Positions 35,199 through 44,247 of a DNA stretch of 64,000 nt are shown here, one piece after another. Location: the NCBI GenBank assembly GCA_964413535.1, contig CAYPTB010000029.1:62001-126000 (forward strand), written 5' to 3'. The translations under genes were made by a program, and so were the position numbers. Under the pieces are notes generated by a model, which made no database searches, was not told the DNA's origin, and saw only the letters and a program-made list of their open reading frames with translations. Numbering within the stretch: the first letter of the stretch is position 1; each line of letters starts with the position of its first letter. This DNA is from CAYPTB01 sp964413535. Lineage in GTDB: Bacteria > Planctomycetota > UBA1135 > GCA-002686595.

Positions 35199-36334
35199 AC
35201 CTCCCGCTGCTCACCGCGCGCAACCTGCGCCGCCGGCCCGTGCGCACGCTCTTCACCGTGCTGGGCACGGGCTCGGCCATGCTGCTCTTCGTGCTGGTCG
35301 AGAGCCTCTCGGCCGGGCTGGACGCGGCGCTCTCGGGCTCGCAGGCCGCGCGCACCCTGATCGTGTACCGGCAGAACCGCTACTGCCCGCAGACCTCGTT
35401 CCTGCCCGAGCGCTACGCGCGCGAAATCGCCTCGGTGCCGGGCGTCGTGAGCGTGCTGCCGGTCAAGGTCTTCCTGTCCAACTGCCGCGCCAGCCTGGAC
35501 ATCGTCGCCTTCCAGGGCGCGCCGGCGGGCGAGCTCCTGCGTCAGCGCCAGCTCGACGTCGTCGCGGGCGACGTCGGACGCTTCGAGCGCGAGCACGACG
35601 CGGCCCTGGTCGGGGCTGAGTTCGCGGCGCGTCGCGGCCTCGCGCCCGGCGACCGCTTCCGCTTCGGCGGCATCGACGTGAACGTGGCGGGCGTGTTCCG
35701 CTCCTCCGAGCGGGTCGAGGAGGGACTCGTGCTGACGCACCTCGAGTTCCTCCAGCGCGCCGGTCCGATCGACAAGCTCGGCACGGTCACGCAGTTCGAG
35801 GTCGCGATCGACGATCCCGCGCGCGCGCAGGCCATCGCGCGCGCGATCGACGACCGGCTGCGGACGGCGGAGGAGCCGACCGACACGCGGCCCAAGCTCG
35901 CCTTCCTGGAAGCGGCCACGCGCGACCTGCGTGAGATCCTGCGCTTCGGCCGACTGCTCGCGTTCGCGTGCGTCGTGATCGTGCTGGCGCTGGTCGCCAA
36001 CACGACGATCATGTCGGTGCAGGAGCGCGTGAGGGAGTTCGGCGTGTTCCGCACGCTCGGCTATCGGTCGGAACGCATCGCGGCGCTCGTGCTCGGCGAA
36101 GCCCTCCTGATCGGCGGCGCGGGCGCCTTGATCGGCTTCGCGGCCGCGCTCGCGATCCTCTCCAGCGCGCACCTCACGATCGGATCGGAGGGCGTCCAGG
36201 TCGCGCTGCTCATGTCGGGTTCCGTCGTCCTGAAGGGCGCGTCCGCCGCGCTCGGAGCCTCCCTCGCGGCCGCGCTGCTCCCGGCCTGGATCGCCGGACG
36301 GCGCGAGATCGTCCTCTCGCTGCGGAGCGCTTGA
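35195..36334 (+). CDS. FtsX/MacB-type ABC permease 1
   Basis: A 379-residue permease. Topology: one N-terminal helix (LFTVLGTGSAMLLFVLVES), a periplasmic domain of about 230 residues, and three C-terminal helices (LLAFACVVIVLALVANTTIM, ALLIGGAGALIGFAAALAIL, GASAALGASLAAALLPAWIA). MSVQERVREFGVFRTLG is the coupling-helix signature of the family. It starts at GTG 35195 overlapping the ATPase stop. It probably pairs with the next gene as a heterodimer, since both are single half-permeases. Confidence 0.9.
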   Translation: MNLPLLTARNLRRRPVRTLFTVLGTGSAMLLFVLVESLSAGLDAALSGSQAARTLIVYRQNRYCPQTSFLPERYAREIASVPGVVSVLPVKVFLSNCRASLDIVAFQGAPAGELLRQRQLDVVAGDVGRFEREHDAALVGAEFAARRGLAPGDRFRFGGIDVNVAGVFRSSERVEEGLVLTHLEFLQRAGPIDKLGTVTQFEVAIDDPARAQAIARAIDDRLRTAEEPTDTRPKLAFLEAATRDLREILRFGRLLAFACVVIVLALVANTTIMSVQERVREFGVFRTLGYRSERIAALVLGEALLIGGAGALIGFAAALAILSSAHLTIGSEGVQVALLMSGSVVLKGASAALGASLAAALLPAWIAGRREIVLSLRSA

Positions 36335-36336
36335 CC

Positions 36337-37521
36337 ATGCGACGCCGCACGCTCCCCTTCGACTACGCCGTCTTGAACCTCGCGCGCCGTCCGTTGCGCA
36401 CGCTGCTGACCGGAGCCTCGAGCGCGCTCGTCGCCGGGCTGTTCGTCGCCACGGCCGCGTTCGTGCACGGGCTCGGGGCGAGCTTCGCGAGCGCGGGCCG
36501 CGACGACGTCGCGATCCTCCTCTCGCGCGTCAGCCAGAGCGACGTCCTGCGCTCGACCGTGCCCCCGTCCCTGGCCGAGGTCGTGGCGGCGGAGATCGAG
36601 GGCGTCGCGCGGCCCGGCGGCGTTCCGGCCGTGTCGGCGGAGATCCACACGGGCACGAACCTGCGCCTCGGCGAAGCGCCAAGGACGGGCGGCGACGACC
36701 CGTCCTACCAAGTCTTCGTGCGCGGCGTGACCGAGCGCGCGTTCCTGGTGCACGACGCGATCACGCTCGAGAGCGGTCGCCTGCCGGGCCCGAGCGAGGT
36801 CATCGTCGGACGCGTCGTGCCGCAGCAGCTCGGGCTCGATCCGATGCACTTCGCGATCGGACGGAAGCTGCGCTTCGAGGGCGGCACCTTCACCGTCGTC
36901 GGCACGTTCGCCGCGCCCGGGACCACGATCGAGTCGGAGATCTTCGCGCCGCTCGTCGACCTGCGCAGCCTCGGACGGCGCGAGGACTCCTCCGCCGTGT
37001 TCGTGCGCCTCGCCTCGCCGGAGGACTTCGGCGAGCTCGAGCTCTTCGCGCGCCGCCGGCTGGACCTCGAGATCGACGCGATCCCCTCGACGCTCTACTA
37101 CGCGGAGCTCGCCGCCTACTTCGGCCCCATTCGAGCGCTGGCTTGGGCGCTCGCGCTGATGATGGGCGGCGCTGCCCTGTTCGGCGGCGCGAACACGCTG
37201 AACGCCGCCGTGCAGGACCGCGTACGCGAGCTCGCGACGCTGCGCGCGATCGGCTACCCGCCGCGCGCGCTGGCCTGGTCCCTGCTCCAGGAGTCGGTCG
37301 TGCTCGCGGCGGCGGGCGGTCTCCTCGGACTCGCGCTCGCGCGCTTCGCCCTGTCGGGCGCCGCCGTGCGCATCGCCATGGGAGCCTTCACGCTCTCCAT
37401 CGGCCCCGAAGCGGTGCTCGCGGGCTTTGCGGCCGCGCTGCTGCTCGGGATCCTCGGAACGATCCCCGCCGCGGCCGCCGCCGCGCGCCTACCCGTCGCC
37501 GTCGCGCTCACGGAACCGTGA
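36337..37521 (+). CDS. FtsX/MacB-type ABC permease 2
   Basis: A 394-residue permease with the same layout: N-terminal helix (LLTGASSALVAGLFVATAAF), periplasmic domain, and three C-terminal helices, with AAVQDRVRELATLRAIGYPP as coupling motif. It begins 2 bases after the stop of permease 1. Last gene of the five-gene tripartite exporter (outer-membrane factor, adaptor, ATPase, two permeases). A lipoprotein gene follows 40 bases later and may be co-transcribed. Confidence 0.9.
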   Translation: MRRRTLPFDYAVLNLARRPLRTLLTGASSALVAGLFVATAAFVHGLGASFASAGRDDVAILLSRVSQSDVLRSTVPPSLAEVVAAEIEGVARPGGVPAVSAEIHTGTNLRLGEAPRTGGDDPSYQVFVRGVTERAFLVHDAITLESGRLPGPSEVIVGRVVPQQLGLDPMHFAIGRKLRFEGGTFTVVGTFAAPGTTIESEIFAPLVDLRSLGRREDSSAVFVRLASPEDFGELELFARRRLDLEIDAIPSTLYYAELAAYFGPIRALAWALALMMGGAALFGGANTLNAAVQDRVRELATLRAIGYPPRALAWSLLQESVVLAAAGGLLGLALARFALSGAAVRIAMGAFTLSIGPEAVLAGFAAALLLGILGTIPAAAAAARLPVAVALTEP

Positions 37522-37561
37522 GGCGCTCGAGACCGAAATGGACTAGAAGGAAGAGCCACCC

Positions 37562-38068
37562 ATGAAAACGCACGCACTTGTTCACGCGCTCGTCCTCCTC
37601 GCCGCCGCCTGCGGGCGAACGGCGGAGGCTCCCCTGCCCGCGTCCGACGTCCCGGAGAGCTTCCACCTCGCCGCGGCGCCCGCCGGCGCGAAACCGGTCG
37701 GAGAGATCGTCTCCGACGCGCGTTCGGGCGACGAGGTCGTCGTCACCGGACGCGTCGGCGGCGCCGAGAAGGTGTTCGTGGACGGCTACGCCGCCTTCAC
37801 GATCGTCGACCCGTCCGTGCTGCCCTGCGGCGCCGGGAAGATGGACGAGTGCGAGACGCCGTGGGACTACTGCTGCGACCCCCCCGACGTCATGGCGGCG
37901 AACTCGCTCTCCGTCGAGCTCGTCGCCGACGGCCGCCCGCTGCGCGCACAGGCCCGCGGCTTCCACGGCCTCGATCACCTCGACACGGTCGTCGTGCGCG
38001 GCACGGTCGAGAAGGACGCGCAGGGCAACGTGCGCGTGCTGGCGAGTGGCGTGCACGTCGTGCCGTGA
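37562..38068 (+). CDS. Cys-containing lipoprotein with OB-fold-like body
   Basis: A 168-residue lipoprotein; the leader ends in LLAAACG (lipid-attachment Cys17). The body is beta-rich (GDEVVVTGRVGGAEKVFVDG, YAAFTIVDP, DTVVVRGTVEKDAQGNVRVL), an OB-fold-like pattern as in nucleic-acid- or metal-binding periplasmic proteins, interrupted by a Cys cluster (LPCGAGKMDECETPWDYCC). A good Shine-Dalgarno (AAGGAAG) precedes the ATG. It sits between the ABC exporter and the Rieske/cytochrome b operon. Function not recognised; the Cys cluster suggests metal or disulfide chemistry. Confidence 0.65.
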   Translation: MKTHALVHALVLLAAACGRTAEAPLPASDVPESFHLAAAPAGAKPVGEIVSDARSGDEVVVTGRVGGAEKVFVDGYAAFTIVDPSVLPCGAGKMDECETPWDYCCDPPDVMAANSLSVELVADGRPLRAQARGFHGLDHLDTVVVRGTVEKDAQGNVRVLASGVHVVP

Positions 38069-38179
38069 TGGGCGCTGACGAGACTCGGGAAGCAACTGGA
38101 CTCTGAATTGGGTCCGAACGGTACCACGCCATCGACGCGAGGCTCCTCCCGTGCGTGAGGATGGTTATCCTCGCACCCC

Positions 38180-38749
38180 ATGAGCGAGCCGCGCGTCGAC
38201 GATCCACCTCCTGCAACGCCCGACGGAGCCCAGAGCCGCCGCGGTTTCCTCGCGCGCATCTCCTCGCTCACCATGCTGTCGGGTCTCGCCGCCGGCTACG
38301 GAACGGCGGCGGCCTTCGCGGCGCGCTACCTCTATCCCGCCAAGCCGCGCGCCGTGGGCTGGATGTTCGTCGCGCGCGCGAGCGACCTGGCGCTCGGCGC
38401 GAGCATCCCCTACCGCACTCCGAAGGGCGAGCGCGTGGCCATCGCTCGGCAGGGCGAGAGCGGCGGGCCCGAGGACTTCGTGGCGCTGTCGAGCACCTGC
38501 CCGCACCTCGGCTGTCAGGTGCACTGGGAGGGGCAGAACAACCGCTTCTTCTGCCCATGCCACAACGGAACGTTCGATCGATCGGGCAAGGGAACGGGCG
38601 GCCCTCCCGGTGATGCCGGGCAGTCGCTGTCGCGCTACCCGCTCGAGATCCGAGACGGTTTGCTGTTCATCGAAGTGCCCCACGCGCGTGCGAACGTCGC
38701 GGACGCCCGCGACTCGCGCCTCGACCGGCCCCACGACGCGACCCTCTGA
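38180..38749 (+). CDS. Rieske iron-sulfur protein of a quinol:cytochrome c oxidoreductase
   Basis: A 189-residue subunit with a twin-arginine signal-anchor (SRRGFLARIS) and one transmembrane helix (about 32-50). The [2Fe-2S] ligands are in CPHLGC (C107, H109) and CPCHNGTF (C125, H128), with C112 and C127 for the disulfide. In bc-type complexes this protein takes an electron from quinol at the periplasmic side. Its stop shares one base with the cytochrome b start (TGATG), so both are coupled. Confidence 0.95.
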   Translation: MSEPRVDDPPPATPDGAQSRRGFLARISSLTMLSGLAAGYGTAAAFAARYLYPAKPRAVGWMFVARASDLALGASIPYRTPKGERVAIARQGESGGPEDFVALSSTCPHLGCQVHWEGQNNRFFCPCHNGTFDRSGKGTGGPPGDAGQSLSRYPLEIRDGLLFIEVPHARANVADARDSRLDRPHDATL

Positions 38750-39795
38750 TGCTTTCGCCGGCAGCGTGGATCCGGGAGCGCGTGCCCATCACGGGCTCCG
38801 AGCTGCGCGAGCTCACGAACGAGCCGGTGCCGAACCACCTCAAGCGCTGGTGGTGGTGCTTGGGCGGCACGCCGGCCTACCTGTTCGCGGTGCAGATCGT
38901 CACGGGCATCCTGCTCGCGATCTATTACGCGCCCGCGCCGGAGACCGCGTACGAGTCGGTGCGCTACATCACCGAGGAGGCGGCCTTCGGCTGGTACGTG
39001 CGCGGCCTGCACAAGTGGGCTGCGACCCTGATGGTCGCGGCGGTCGTGTTGCACCAGATGCGCGTCTACTTCACCGGCGCGTATCGCAAGCCGCGCGAGC
39101 CGAACTGGCTGGTCGGCATGTGCCTGCTCGTCTGCACGCTCTTGGTCGGCTTCACCGGTTACAGCCTGGTCTACGAGCAGCTCAGCTACTGGGGCGCCAC
39201 GGTCGGCGCGAACATCGCCGACAGCGTCCCGCTCGTCGGCAACTTCGCGAAGCAGATGCTGCTGGCGGGCGAGGTCTACAACGAGCGCACGCTGTCGCGC
39301 TTCTTCATCGTGCACGCCGCGGTGCTCCCGGCCGCGATGGTCGCCCTGCTCGCCCTGCACATCACGCTGATCCGCCTCCAGGGCGTGACCGAGTTCCACT
39401 TCGCGGACGAGGACCGGTCCAAGCCCGAGCACTTCAGCTTCTTCCCTGATCACCTGCTGACCGAGCTCGCGATCGGCCTCGTGCTGATGATCCTGCTCAG
39501 CGTGCTCGCCACCGTCCTACCGGTGACGATGGGCCCCAAGGCCGATCCGCTCACGACGCCGGAGATCATCAAGCCCGAGTGGTTCTTCTACGTCGCGTTC
39601 CGCTGGCTCAAGCTCTTCAGCGGCACGTTCGCCGTGCTGTCGACGGGCTTCATCGTCTTCGTGATGTTCGCGTGGCCGTTCATCGACGCCTGGCTCCGCC
39701 GCAAGCGCCCGAGCGAGGCGAGCGTGTGGATCGGGATCGCGGGAGCGCTCGCGATCATCGGCCTCACGATCTGGGAAGCAGCAGTAGCTCACTGA
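38749..39795 (+). CDS. Cytochrome b (b6-type spacing) of the Rieske/b complex
   Basis: A 348-residue diheme membrane protein. The four heme ligands are His88 and His102 (GLHKW, VLHQM) and His189 and His204 (FIVHA, LALHI). The 14/15 spacing is that of cytochrome b6 rather than mitochondrial b. The quinol-site motif reads PEWFF (PEIIKPEWFFY). Seven to eight helices are present, so b6 and subunit IV parts are fused. No cytochrome c1 gene follows; instead an octaheme cytochrome starts 19 bases later, implying that it accepts the electrons (inference). Confidence 0.95.
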   Translation: MLSPAAWIRERVPITGSELRELTNEPVPNHLKRWWWCLGGTPAYLFAVQIVTGILLAIYYAPAPETAYESVRYITEEAAFGWYVRGLHKWAATLMVAAVVLHQMRVYFTGAYRKPREPNWLVGMCLLVCTLLVGFTGYSLVYEQLSYWGATVGANIADSVPLVGNFAKQMLLAGEVYNERTLSRFFIVHAAVLPAAMVALLALHITLIRLQGVTEFHFADEDRSKPEHFSFFPDHLLTELAIGLVLMILLSVLATVLPVTMGPKADPLTTPEIIKPEWFFYVAFRWLKLFSGTFAVLSTGFIVFVMFAWPFIDAWLRRKRPSEASVWIGIAGALAIIGLTIWEAAVAH

Positions 39796-39814
39796 GCTCG
39801 CCGAAGGAGCAGAG

Positions 39815-41470
39815 ATGTCCCTGGAAGCCAAACGCGTCGTGGTCGCACTCCTCTCCGCGGCCTTCATCGTCTCGCTCGTCTTCGTGCAGTGGACCGAGGT
39901 CGCGCGGCGGCGCGAGGAGTCGGGCATCTCGAAGAAGCACGTCGCCGTCCCCGACACGAGCAAGGCCTGCGTGCAGTGTCACGGAGAAACGACTCCGGGG
40001 ATCATCGATCACTGGCTGGGCAGCGCACACGCGGAGAAGGGCGTCGGCTGCGTCGAATGCCACCGCGCTGAGGACGGCGACGCGGACGTGTTCACGCACT
40101 TCGGCCAGAAGATCGCGGCCGTGGTGACGCCCCTCGATTGCTCGCGCTGCCACGCCGAGATCTACGACGAGTTCCAACGGAGCCACCACGCCGCCGCGGG
40201 CAACATCCTGGCTTCGCTCGACAACTTCCTGGCGGAGACGGTCGAAGGCAGTCGCACGCCCTTCGATCCGCACTCGCCGACGCCCGGCATGGCGCGGGGT
40301 CCGGTCAACGGGATGGCTAGCTCTCAATCGGGCTGCCAGCAGTGCCACGGAAGCCGGGTCGGGCTCGTCTCGACCGACGGAGGCATGATCACGGTCGCGG
40401 AGCTCCGGCCCGGCCCGGACGGGAAGCCTTCCAACCGCGAGGCCCTCGGCCGCATCCTGCGGGACCCGGACGGAAAGCCCGAGCTCCACTCGGCGACCTG
40501 GCCCAACACGGGCATCGGCCGCATCAACCTCGACGGCTCGCTGGGGTCGTGCTCGGCCTGCCACAGCCGCCACGACTTCTCGCCGCGCCGCGCGCGACAG
40601 CCGGAGAACTGCGGCAAGTGCCACCTCGGCCCAGATCACCCGCAGAAGGAGATCTACGAGGAGTCGAAGCACGGCGTCGCGTACCGCGACATGAAGGACG
40701 AGATGCATCTCGACGCCGACGACTGGGTGCTCGGCGTGGACTACTCCGCAGCTCCCACCTGCGCGACCTGCCACATGTCGGGCAACGTGCGCAACGGCGG
40801 CCGGATCACGCACGACCCCGGCGAGCGCATCTCGTGGACCAACCGTCCGCCGATCAGCATGCTCCTCGACACCGACGCCAACCACAAGGTCGTGACCGAG
40901 GTCGACCCCGCGAAGCGCCAGGCGCTCATCGCCGACACCTGGCAGGCCAAGCGCGGCCGCATGCAGGAAGTCTGCTCGTCCTGTCACACGTCCGACTACG
41001 TCCACAACTTCTACGCCCAGTACGACGACCTCGTGGTGCTCTTCAACGAGAAGTTCGCGAAGCCCGGCAAGCTGATCGTCGACGCGCTGCGGAGCGAGGG
41101 CCTGATCACCAAAGCGGACTTCGACGAGGAGATCGAGTGGACCTGGTTCTACCTCTGGCACCACGAGGGCCGCCGCGCGCGGCACGGCGCGGCGATGATG
41201 GCTCCCGACTACACGCACTGGCACGGCATGTACGAGGTGGCGGAGCGTTTCTACGTGGAGCTCGTTCCGCAGGCCCTCGAGATCGCCGAGCACGCCGAGC
41301 ACGCCGGCAACGCGGCGGGCGCGCGCGTGCGCGCCGTGATCCAGGGCGTCCTCGACCGGCCCGAGCACCGCTGGAAGGGACAGGCGGCCGCCCCGGTGGC
41401 GGCCACGTCGCAGCAGGCCTCGGGCGGCGCCGCGCTGCGCGGCGACGAGTCCTCGCACGAGCAAGAGTGA
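39815..41470 (+). CDS. Octaheme c-type cytochrome, hydroxylamine-oxidoreductase-like
   Basis: A 551-residue protein with eight CxxCH heme sites: C52, C79, C109, C174, C246, C266, C316 and C387. An N-terminal helix (8-26) anchors it to the membrane with the hemes outside. After the last heme come FYLWHHEGRRARHGAAMM and APDYTHWHGMYEVAERFY, the conserved C-terminal segment of the HAO family. Tyr466 sits where HAO has the Tyr that cross-links to the P460 heme; reductive relatives usually lack it. A good Shine-Dalgarno (GAAGGAG) precedes the ATG. With the Rieske/b genes it could form a complex linking quinol to a nitrogen or other inorganic compound; direction and substrate are inferred. Confidence 0.9.
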   Translation: MSLEAKRVVVALLSAAFIVSLVFVQWTEVARRREESGISKKHVAVPDTSKACVQCHGETTPGIIDHWLGSAHAEKGVGCVECHRAEDGDADVFTHFGQKIAAVVTPLDCSRCHAEIYDEFQRSHHAAAGNILASLDNFLAETVEGSRTPFDPHSPTPGMARGPVNGMASSQSGCQQCHGSRVGLVSTDGGMITVAELRPGPDGKPSNREALGRILRDPDGKPELHSATWPNTGIGRINLDGSLGSCSACHSRHDFSPRRARQPENCGKCHLGPDHPQKEIYEESKHGVAYRDMKDEMHLDADDWVLGVDYSAAPTCATCHMSGNVRNGGRITHDPGERISWTNRPPISMLLDTDANHKVVTEVDPAKRQALIADTWQAKRGRMQEVCSSCHTSDYVHNFYAQYDDLVVLFNEKFAKPGKLIVDALRSEGLITKADFDEEIEWTWFYLWHHEGRRARHGAAMMAPDYTHWHGMYEVAERFYVELVPQALEIAEHAEHAGNAAGARVRAVIQGVLDRPEHRWKGQAAAPVAATSQQASGGAALRGDESSHEQE

Positions 41471-41558
41471 GCGAGCTACTCGCCGCCCTCGAGTAGCCCT
41501 CCGACTCGCATTCGTCCGGGGACGAGGTCTCCTGCCTGCGCCGGGCAGCCCGCTTCCC

Positions 41559-42842
41559 TCACGAAACCGCGGTGCGGAAGCCCGCGAACACGTCGCGGCG
41601 GTCGGGCGTGAAGAAGTTGCGCCAGGTATTGCGCACGAGGCGCGCGCGCGTCGCGCAGGATCCGCCGCGCAGCACGCGGTGCGTGCCGAACCAGGGCTCG
41701 CTGTACTCCGCGTAGGGGTCGCGCTCGAAGCCCGGGTAGGGCAGCAAGGCCGACGCCGTCCACTCCCACACGTTGCCGAGCATCTGGCGGCAGCCGTGCG
41801 CGCTGTCGCCGGAGGGGAACGCGCCCACGTCGAGCGTCTCGGCGTGCAGTCCATCGAGGTTGGCGAGCGTCGGCTCGAAGGCGCCCGCACCCCAGGGAAA
41901 GAGCGCCTTTTGGCCGGCGCCTCCCCCCGCGGCGAGCTCCCACTCGGCCTCGCTCGGCAGACGCCGGCCGACGAAACGGCAGTAGGCCGCGGCCTCGTGG
42001 GCGTTCACGTGGACGACGGGCTTGTGCGGCTCGAGGGGCACGGTGCGGTCGAAGTGGACGCGCCCCCACGCGCCGCCCGCGTCGCGCCGCCAGAAGAGCG
42101 GATGCTCGGCCCCGGCCTCCAGGCGCCAGCGCCAACCCGCTTCGCTCCACAGCTCGCGGCGCTCGTATCCGCGCGCCTCGACGAACGCCGCGAACGCGCC
42201 TTGCGTGACGCAGGCGCGCGCGATCCGGAACGGAGCGACGTCGATCGGGTGCGCCCACTTCTCGTTGTCGAACACGAAGCCCTGCGCCGGATCGGCGCCG
42301 AGCAGCATCCTGCCGCCCGCGATCTCGGCGTCGCCCGCGCAGTCTCCCGCTTCGGACGTGCGCGGCCCTCCGGGGACCTTCGGCTCCCGCAGCCCGAGCG
42401 TCTGGCGCGACTGCAGGAACGACTCGCCGTGCATGTCCTCGTGGAACAGGACGAGCTCGTGGAAGTAGCGCTCCTCGTCGTCGAGCTCGACCGTCTCCAG
42501 GCGCTCGAGCACGCACTCGAGCACGTCCCCGAGGAATCGCAGCACCTCCGCGCGCGAGTAGAGCGGCAGGTCCCAGCGGACCCCGTGGGCGACGGCGCCC
42601 GAATCGAAGAGCGCGTCGGCGTCCGAGCGGATCGGCCGGCGCCCGCCGAGATGCCTCAGCGTCCAGCGCTCCTGGAACCACGCCACGTGGCCGAGCTCCC
42701 ACCGGAACGGATTGACGATCGGGTGCCTGGGCGTCTCGAGCTCGTGATCGTCGAGGTCGGCGACGAGCTCGAGCGTGCGCCGTCGGGCGTCGACGAGCCG
42801 GACCTCGATCTCGCGCGCCGTCAGCGGATCGCACGTGAGCAT
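41559..42842 (-). CDS. EgtB/SenA-like sulfoxide/selenoxide synthase (DinB plus FGE-sulfatase)
   Basis: A 427-residue non-heme iron enzyme. The N-terminal DinB-like domain supplies the iron ligands: His52 in WELGHVAWFQE, and His134 and His138 in LVLFHEDMHGE, close to the ligand positions described for mycobacterial EgtB. The C-terminal half (about 175-427) is a formylglycine-generating-enzyme fold: HPVHVNAHEAAAYCRFVG (approximately), RLPSEAEWELAA, MLGNVWEWTAS and VLRGGSC. EgtB oxygenates hercynine and joins a thiol; SenA does the selenium version. No EgtD-like histidine methyltransferase is next to it, so the exact product is uncertain. Confidence 0.88.
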   Translation of the reverse strand: MLTCDPLTAREIEVRLVDARRRTLELVADLDDHELETPRHPIVNPFRWELGHVAWFQERWTLRHLGGRRPIRSDADALFDSGAVAHGVRWDLPLYSRAEVLRFLGDVLECVLERLETVELDDEERYFHELVLFHEDMHGESFLQSRQTLGLREPKVPGGPRTSEAGDCAGDAEIAGGRMLLGADPAQGFVFDNEKWAHPIDVAPFRIARACVTQGAFAAFVEARGYERRELWSEAGWRWRLEAGAEHPLFWRRDAGGAWGRVHFDRTVPLEPHKPVVHVNAHEAAAYCRFVGRRLPSEAEWELAAGGGAGQKALFPWGAGAFEPTLANLDGLHAETLDVGAFPSGDSAHGCRQMLGNVWEWTASALLPYPGFERDPYAEYSEPWFGTHRVLRGGSCATRARLVRNTWRNFFTPDRRDVFAGFRTAVS

Positions 42843-42894
42843 CGCTCCATTCGAACGCCTGGGTGTTGGGGTGTCGAGCGCGCGCGGGTGGTTG

Positions 42895-44247
42895 CTAGCC
42901 GCCGTGGCGGTGGTGCATGGGCTCGATCAGAGCGTGGCTCCCATCGACCTCGATTCCGTCGCGCGCCAGGTCTCGAGCCGGGGCGAGGCTCGCGACCGTG
43001 CCGGGCGGGTTGTCGTACCAGCCAGGGTCCCCTTCGCCCTCCAGTTCCTCGCGCACCTTGAGGATCGTGAACATGCCGCCCATCGTGATCGGATCGAACG
43101 GGCCCGCACCGCCGGCCATGGGGATGCTGTTCTTGGGAACCGGCATCTTCTCGGCCATGTCGCCCATTCCGACGTGGCCGACCTGGCCCATCGTCATGTA
43201 ATCGGGGAGCAAGCGGCGCACTTTGGCGTCGAGATCGCCCGGACGGAGGCCGATCGTGTTCGGGATCTCGTGCCCCATCTGGTTCATGAGGTGATGCGTC
43301 ATGTGGCAGTGCATGGCCCAGTCGCCGGGAGCGTCCGCGACGAACTCGACCGTGCGCGTGCTGCCCACGGGCACGAGCACGCTGGTCTCCGGCCAACGGC
43401 CGGCTTCGGGGATCTCGCCGCCGTCGGTTTCGACGACCTGGAAGTTGTAGCCGTGCAGATGGATCGGATGGTGGTCCATGGCGCTCAGGTTTCCGAAGCG
43501 CAGGCGCACGCGATCCCCGAGCTTCGCGACGATCGGAGCGGTGCCCGGGAACACGCGCGCATTCAGGGTGAGCACGTTGAAATCGGTCATCTCGTTGGGA
43601 TCGGGCCGCCGCGTGCCGGGGACGATCTTCCATTCGCTGAGCATGAAGGCGTAGTCGCGATCGGGCGGCGGTCGCGTGGGCTCGCGCGGGTGGACGACGA
43701 AGAGGCCCAACATGCCGAGCGCCATCTGCGTCATCTCGTCGTGGTGCGAGTGGTACATGAAGGTGCCGTGCTGGATCAGAGTGAACTCGTACCGAAAGGT
43801 CTCCCCGGGCCGGATCACGCGCTGGCTGAGACCGCCGACGCCGTCCATGCCGCTCGGGAGTCGAAGGCCGTGCCAGTGCACGGTGGTCGGCGCGCCGAGC
43901 TCGTTCGTGACGTAGATGCGCACTCGGTCGCCCTCGACCGCTTCGAGGGTCGGTCCGTGCACGCGTCCGTTGTAGCCCCAGCACTCGGCCTCGAGACCGG
44001 GTGCGAACTGGTGCAGCACGGGCCCGGCGATCAAGTGATAGACCTTGACGCCGTCGACGAGCTTCCAGGGCAAACTCGCCCCGTTGGGAGTGACGACGGA
44101 TCGATGGTCCTCGGCGGCTCGCCCGGAAGCTTCGCCGGCTTGCGCGTGTCGGGACGCGGCGTGCGCCGACCGCGGGCCGAGGATCGCGCTGCCGGCGACG
44201 AAGCCGGCTCCGGAAGCGAGCAGAGATCTGCGCGAGACGGGATTCAT
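42895..44247 (-). CDS. Tat-exported multicopper oxidase
   Basis: A 450-residue multicopper oxidase with a twin-arginine signal (SRRSLLASGAGF). All four copper-binding segments are present: HWHG (124-127), HSHHDE (166-171), HHPIHLHG (259-266) and HCHMTHHLM (313-321), covering type 1 and the trinuclear centre. A Met/His/Gly-rich stretch near the C-terminus (MGQVGHVGMGDMAEKMP) may bind extra copper. Only two cupredoxin domains fit this length. It overlaps the outer-membrane-factor gene by ATGA. Likely oxidises Cu(I) or a metal/phenolic substrate in the periplasm. Confidence 0.93.
   Translation of the reverse strand: MNPVSRRSLLASGAGFVAGSAILGPRSAHAASRHAQAGEASGRAAEDHRSVVTPNGASLPWKLVDGVKVYHLIAGPVLHQFAPGLEAECWGYNGRVHGPTLEAVEGDRVRIYVTNELGAPTTVHWHGLRLPSGMDGVGGLSQRVIRPGETFRYEFTLIQHGTFMYHSHHDEMTQMALGMLGLFVVHPREPTRPPPDRDYAFMLSEWKIVPGTRRPDPNEMTDFNVLTLNARVFPGTAPIVAKLGDRVRLRFGNLSAMDHHPIHLHGYNFQVVETDGGEIPEAGRWPETSVLVPVGSTRTVEFVADAPGDWAMHCHMTHHLMNQMGHEIPNTIGLRPGDLDAKVRRLLPDYMTMGQVGHVGMGDMAEKMPVPKNSIPMAGGAGPFDPITMGGMFTILKVREELEGEGDPGWYDNPPGTVASLAPARDLARDGIEVDGSHALIEPMHHRHGG

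Noticed and set aside
39764..41890. A 708-codon minus-strand frame opposite the octaheme cytochrome
   Set aside because: Eight CxxCH sites and HAO motifs are on the plus strand; the antisense frame has no family signature.
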